From Chondrilla cf. caribensis (lineage: Eukaryota; Porifera; Demospongiae; Chondrillida; Chondrillidae): a stretch of DNA of 64,000 nucleotides. How positions within the stretch are numbered: position 1 is the stretch's first letter; each line of letters begins with the position of its first letter. A model generated the notes under the pieces. That model did no database searches, was not told where the DNA came from, and saw only the letters and a list, made by a program, of their open reading frames with translations. The position numbers were made by a program, and so were the translations under genes. Below, piece by piece: positions 1 to 64,000 of the stretch. The stretch spans positions 2,445,501 to 2,509,500 of the forward strand of contig OZ026556.1 in the NCBI GenBank assembly GCA_964020155.1, written 5' to 3'.

Positions 1-171
1 GGCCCTTTTCGCTTGCACATACACATATGGGTGTTTGAGGCAGTGAGATAGAGCAGTCATGTCAGAATAATCGGGAATTTATTTATTAATTACTAATTTA
101 AAACAATTTACTCTCTTAAAGAGCCTGTAATTTACAACAATCCTGCAATAATGATTACATATAGACATTAC

Positions 172-59341
<59,170 letters not shown>

Positions 59342-59595
59342 AACAGAGTGTTTCCATCCCAAATAGATAATAATGACGAAATCTAACAGAAGATCTGGAA
59401 AATGTTCACCACTTAAAGTCTTTCTTTCTCGAAACAATGGTCTAGTTGAAATACGTCTTCCAAGAAATACCACAAGTGTTCACTTGAAATGTAGGCGTAC
59501 CTGATGACGCAATATCATATCTACGCGCCGGCGATCTTATAATGCGAATTACAACATTGCTATAACGTACGGTACGGTATTAGTATTCGGCCGGC

Positions 59596-59775
59596 ACGAG
59601 AATACGGCCACCCAGTTCTCCGTATCCAAGCGCATCAAGGGCTTTAAACTTGGCAAGCACCAAGCATGGGCGGGTGCTACTTCTGTCACAAATGGAGAAG
59701 ATTTAGACTACTACATTCTCTACCAGGCACTGCACCATGTGGACAGAGGACCACTGTACCGTGTGTTGATTATCA
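59596..59775 (+). other. Short conserved-looking open segment, unidentified
   Basis: One frame reads NTATQFSVSKRIKGFKLGKH followed by AWAGATSVTNGEDLDYYILY and ALHHVDRGPLYRV, with codon use unlike the AT-rich surroundings. There is no start and it runs into non-coding sequence. I do not know the family. It may be a retrocopy fragment, a transposon fragment or an exon of an unseen gene. Confidence 0.3.
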
Positions 59776-61260
59776 TACATCTATTTTTCCACTTTTTCAC
59801 AATGAGACCTCATAGTCATTTTTGTAATTATTAGTACTTCAAAGCTTCTATATACAATAACCTCAACTATTACAGTACTGCCAGACAAATCATTAGTCAA
59901 TTAACATTAGTCTCTCATAGTCTGACTCATTCTCACCTCCAAGTTTACAAGTTGGACTTGGTCCTGGCAAGATAGGGTTGGGTAAAGACTGTGCAGGAAA
60001 CTGTTGCATAGGACATCTCTTTAGGAAAAAAGACTAAATCATCCTCAAAATACAAAGGCACCAGGTAGTTACTTGGAAACATGGCCTTCTTTTAATGCTG
60101 CAAGGTAATCATGAAATGAAGAGTGCAAAATGCATACTCTTCTATGTTTGTATAATAATATACTTACATACGTATTATAAGAGTATACACTCGTTATTAT
60201 TAATAATGAGTAAATATGTATCTTTGCATACCTCAATTACTGCACATCTATGTAATATGTACAGATTTGCATACATTGTACTATTATAGTGCACATATGT
60301 ACACATCACTGTACAAATACATGTACGTATGTATTCGTATAATTATACATTGTATGCATGAATATATATAAATGTACCCAGGCCTTATTTACATACAGCA
60401 TAACACATAAATACTTCACAAATATATATGTACGTACATATGTGTGTATCAAAGCATAATTTTGTATGGCATATATTAAATGTATGTATAGGCATCACAA
60501 TAACCATAATATAAATACCATATGCCTTGAGAAGATACGTAGAACACATACATGCATATGTATGCATATACACACCCACATATTATATCCTCAAGTTGTG
60601 TGTGCAACTCTAAGGCATACATATGTATGTGTTATGCTGTATGTGTTGTACAACACAGCAAGTAAATAAGGAATGTATAACATGCATGAGCACACATAGC
60701 GGGAATGCATAAAAAGACAAATACATACATATCCATAATATACACATGTATATACATAATCGATTTGCTGGCACTAATAACCATAATCACACATATTCAG
60801 ATTTGAAATAAAAATCAATTGATTAATCGCTCAATCAATCCATCGTCCCAGCATCTATCAGTACCTACGATGGAAAGGATCGAATCAGGGACAATTAATT
60901 TGGGAATATGGCACCCTGAGTAAAATTCCCGATAGGGAATATGGCTCCCTCCTAGGGAAATTGGTCCACCTCTTTATAGAAGATACTATGGGTTATTTTT
61001 TCAGGTTTTTTGTATCCTTTACTTATAATAGTATCACTGTAACAAAATTATACAAAATAATATTAGAATTGCACAAAGCTGCCTGAATTTAAGCCTCTAC
61101 TTCACTGAAAAAGTTGTCAAACATACGTAGTGGCAACGACTGTGACTTGAGACATGCACTATCAATACTAAATATATACTGGCAATCATGCAATACTGAA
61201 TTGCAACAACGGATAAAATAAGGTCATAGAGGCTCATTGCTACATTGTTAATAACAGGCG

Positions 61261-61407
61261 AATTGGTCTTGAGCAGAATTAATGTGTAGCAGAATCACAA
61301 TTTTCAGTTTTGTACACATCAATTGATGAAGGCCTATGAGGCCAAAATGTCCTGCAATCAAAATTTAAATGTTATTGATTCTGCTACGCAATTGCTCAAG
61401 ACTAATT
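61261..61407. repeat. Small foldback with degenerate hammerhead-like centre
   Basis: Arms at 61261-61300 and 61372-61407 mirror each other (AATTGGTCTTGAGCA, GTAGCAGAATCA). In the loop, TTGATGA, a GGCC...GGCC stem and AAAATGTC resemble a decayed Penelope-type hammerhead core (CTGATGA...GAAACGTC). Likely the relic end of another retroelement family. Confidence 0.5.
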
Positions 61408-61514
61408 CATCTAGATCTGTTAACAGAATGTGTGTTGTAAAAGTGTGGCCGTTGAGAATCTTCCTTAATTTAGTTTCTTCATTATGAACCAATAATTGTT
61501 CTATATTCACTTCA

Positions 61515-61523
61515 GTGTGTGTG

Positions 61524-61555
<32 letters not shown>

Positions 61556-61559
61556 TGTG
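61515..61559. repeat. (GT)n(GTGC)n microsatellite
   Basis: A GT run followed by GCGT repeats, about 110 bp past the sulfatase stop on its transcribed side. Confidence 0.95.
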
Positions 61560-61668
61560 GTGTTATAAAACGACTAGTACATTATGTGCAAAATGACTAT
61601 GAGATAAGATTAATAAGGTATCCACAAGTAAAATGACATGTACATGTGGAAAAAATTTCAAAAGTCAG

Positions 61669-63478
61669 CTATGCATGATAATCTCCAGGGCCAACAGTAC
61701 ACTGGTCTTTGGATGTCTTGCAACAACTGGCAAAAGGGGAACATCCAGGAGTAGCACACGGCTCCAGCTTTACATCTCGACCTTTATTGATTTGAGACTT
61801 CCCCCACACCATTTTTGCATCAAATGCATTCTTGAGCTACAAAGAAAATATCAAGAAGCACTGAAGGTACCTGGTATGTTGCAGGGACAGATTAAGGTGC
61901 AAAGTGTGAATATCTGTGCTATTTGCCTACTTCATTTGCTATTGCACACTTCCTTGCCAGGTAATTGTTATTGAAATTTGCCAATTAATTGCCTAGCAAC
62001 TCATTGTTCCCCTATATACAATGCTGTGTGGGAGTTAGTATATATACAATAATATCAATTTACACAGAAACATCCACACACAGAAAGCATGTAACTATGA
62101 AGAATTCTCTGGTAATTATACGTAGTAATAAGACCAGACTTGGCATACAAATACACATCAGGACATTCTCACATTCTTCATAGTATCCATGATGTCATTG
62201 TATTCTGGATCTTTTGGTGTCAAAGTGTACACTTCACTTGGATCTTCATCCAGGTTGAATAACAATGGAGGATCTTGGACAGCTTTCTTAGTAGCACTCC
62301 AACAGTCTACATCGGGATAGGGCTTACTGCAGTGACTCCTGATGCAGACAAGACATAACACAAGATTCACAGCATGAGAAAAGCATAATATCAGTAGGAA
62401 CATGAGGCATATGGAGGTTACGTGTATAAAAATGAACAATTGGTTATCTTACCAATGTATAATGAAAAGAAAGTATGAAGTTTAATTAGGTGGTTGTTAA
62501 GGACAAGGCCTGATTTTATGGAGCGGAGGTCTGTGGCTGACTAACCACACTGAGGTCAGTGACCTCTTCTAATAAGGTTGGCTGGGCGTCTGCTTGGTTA
62601 CCAGGTTAGACAACCATAATATGTTTTACCCTAGTCGGACCTTATCAATATTGCATACCTGGTATGGTTTGGACTGTATGAATCAGTGACAGTGAGAACA
62701 TCTTAGTCTTCCAAACAACATTTAAAGATGTCAAGACCTACATTAACCAAATTACACATCCTTTTTGGCATGTCATATTGTGATCTCACCCTGCTGTCAT
62801 AAAATGAGCCTTGTACTGCTTGTGCCGCACTGCATACACTCCGTCTTTCTCCAGACAAACTCCAGAATAATAATAGAATGTGTCCCGCTCACTCTGGATG
62901 GAAATAATAATATTATCATAATAATATAATATTCAGGAAATATATAGTGGACCCACATTATCAGGCCTCAAAGAGAATGCAACAAGGCCAGAGAAGTAAA
63001 ATTGTTGAAAGACTAGCAAAAATTAAAATTGTAAATGAAACCATACACACTAACAGTACACTGAACTCAAAAGTGTCACAACTGTTATGTTCAATTACTA
63101 GGCAGTCATTCTGTTACATTACTCATGTTTGTATGTTGAAGAAACAGAGGAAGTCAAGAATAATGAATGTAAATGTCCAGTTACTACCATAAGAACAGAG
63201 GGGCAGGATAAACTGATGGACAAGTGACAGACTACAGTGTACATCATATTATGCAATATGGTTAAAAGAAAAAAAAACCTGCATGCATGTTGTGCACATT
63301 GTTTGCAATACAACCTGTCACAATAAGGTTATGACAAGTATGTAACCCTAGACTGATAACTCTGCTTTGATCTTTGACCTCACATTAAAGGTAAAGTATT
63401 TCAAACATCTATTTGTGGGTTACAGCACACACTGCCTAATCGTCGTACACAGAAATACACACACAGCCTATCAACACG

Positions 63479-63515
<37 letters not shown>

Positions 63516-64000
63516 TGGTTTGTTCTCAAACAGAATAGAACTCATGTCATATCCATCCAATACAACATCCTGTTTGGGTTCAACTCCAGCTAGCTTCAAA
63601 ATGGTTGGGAGGAGATCCAGAGTAGATGCCATCTGTAGTTAGACATAACATGCAAATCTGATTCTCACAATGGATGTTCTGCTCCAAGACTCACCTCCCT
63701 AGTCTTCCCCGGCTGAATCCTCCTAGGCCACCATGCTATTCCAGGTACTCTCTGACCTCCTTCATATGTTGTGCCTTTTCCACACTTCAGCAGTCCCTGA
63801 TTGCCACCATTAATTTGACTCACAAGCTGTGGTCTATCAGAAGAAACACACGTAGTAAGGACCACACTGTCCAGAATCCTTTGTTTGTAACTTACCCATT
63901 ATCTGATGAGAAAAACACAAAAGTATTCTGATCCAACCCTGCCTCCTTCAAGGTTTCCATAACAATACCTACACCATTGTCTAAAGCAGCCTGTACATGG
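61669..64000 (-). CDS. Arylsulfatase A-like gene, 3' six exons
   Basis: The exons are 63898-64000+, 63695-63833, 63516-63632, 62790-62893, 62173-62338 and 61669-61836, with phases ?-2, 2-0, 0-0, 0-2, 2-0 and 0-stop. The protein reads DNGVGIVMETLKEAGLDQNT, FVFFSSDNG, LLKCGKGTTYEGGQRVPGIA, STLDLLPTILKLAGVEP, YAVRHKQYKAHFMTAG, PPLLFNLDEDPSEVYTL and a cysteine-rich tail (CATPGCSPFASCC). This is the C-terminal half of a sulfatase of the ARSA/GALNS group, a secreted or lysosomal enzyme that hydrolyses sulfate esters. SSDNG and the GKGTTYEGG lysine region are active-site-side motifs; the CxPxR formylglycine site lies outside the window. The stop is TAG at 61671-61669. Human ARSA is the nearest family I recognise, but substrate cannot be inferred. 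Confidence 0.92.
63479..63512. repeat. (CA)n microsatellite next to a splice donor
   Basis: A CA run of about 16 units ends at the donor of the sulfatase exon 63516-63632. On the transcript the donor reads GTGAGTGTGTGT, so the intron starts with a GT array. Confidence 0.95.

Larger units (their letters stand above)
59342..61668. promoter_or_regulatory. Intergenic region: RNF213-like promoter side and sulfatase 3' side
   Basis: About 2.3 kb separates the RNF213-like ATG from the sulfatase stop. The first 250 bp upstream of the ATG is the likely promoter/5' UTR. On the coding strand it holds ATTGCGTCAT (59505-59514 complement), which resembles a C/EBP-ATF composite site, and GC-rich CGCGCCGGCG near 59524. 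The AT-rich middle (60100-60800) is full of ACATACATATGTATG words and shows no gene. No clear AATAAA was found below the sulfatase stop. Confidence 0.4.

Overview
The window is nuclear DNA from an AT-rich, intron-dense invertebrate animal. A sponge or another early-branching marine metazoan fits, but nothing in the sequence fixes the species. Three things point this way: spliced minus-strand exons with consensus splice sites, metazoan protein families, and a mixed load of Penelope, Ty3/gypsy, R2-like LINE, pogo, piggyBac-like, SINE and foldback elements.

Two host genes are present, head to tail on the minus strand. (1) An RNF213 (mysterin)-like giant AAA+/E3 ubiquitin ligase gene occupies about 59.34 kb down to the left edge. 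I could place 49 coding exons, about 3,470 codons. Nearly all exon junctions keep reading phase. They run from the start ATG at 59341, through a Ser/Thr-rich N-terminus, a CBM20-like region, a helical stalk and a segment with two UBA-like motifs, into the AAA+ core: an AAA2-type Walker A exon, an AAA3 Walker A/B pair and an AAA4 Walker A/B pair. The RING and C-terminal part lie beyond the left edge. (2) The last six exons of an arylsulfatase A-like gene lie at 64.0-61.67 kb, with the stop at 61669. Its catalytic N-terminal half is outside the window.

Layout by region: 0-5 kb, AAA4 and following exons, with a Penelope element in one intron; 5-13 kb, AAA4 and AAA3 exons, with an R2-like LINE lying between two GA microsatellites; 13-24 kb, exons up to the UBA-like region, with LINE, SINE, palindrome and piggyBac-like insertions; 24.5-29.6 kb, a decayed gypsy element with nested DNA transposons; 30-55 kb, N-terminal half exons, with R2-superclade LINE remnants, foldback elements, a pogo-like element and a three-copy 322-bp exon repeat; 55-59 kb, intron 1, with a second Penelope copy and an unrecognised plus-strand coding-like block; 59.3-61.7 kb, the intergenic gap; 61.7-64 kb, the sulfatase.

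The most notable points are: the tandem exon repeat, whose unit is not a multiple of three yet keeps frame if a 64-nt GC-AG intron is spliced; hammerhead-ribozyme folds in all three Penelope ends; the LINE bracketed by GA arrays; an apparent frameshift in the AAA2 exon; and two UBA-like motifs in the RNF213 homologue. No computation was run. Families are recognised from motifs, and exon borders come from reading splice sites and phases by eye.
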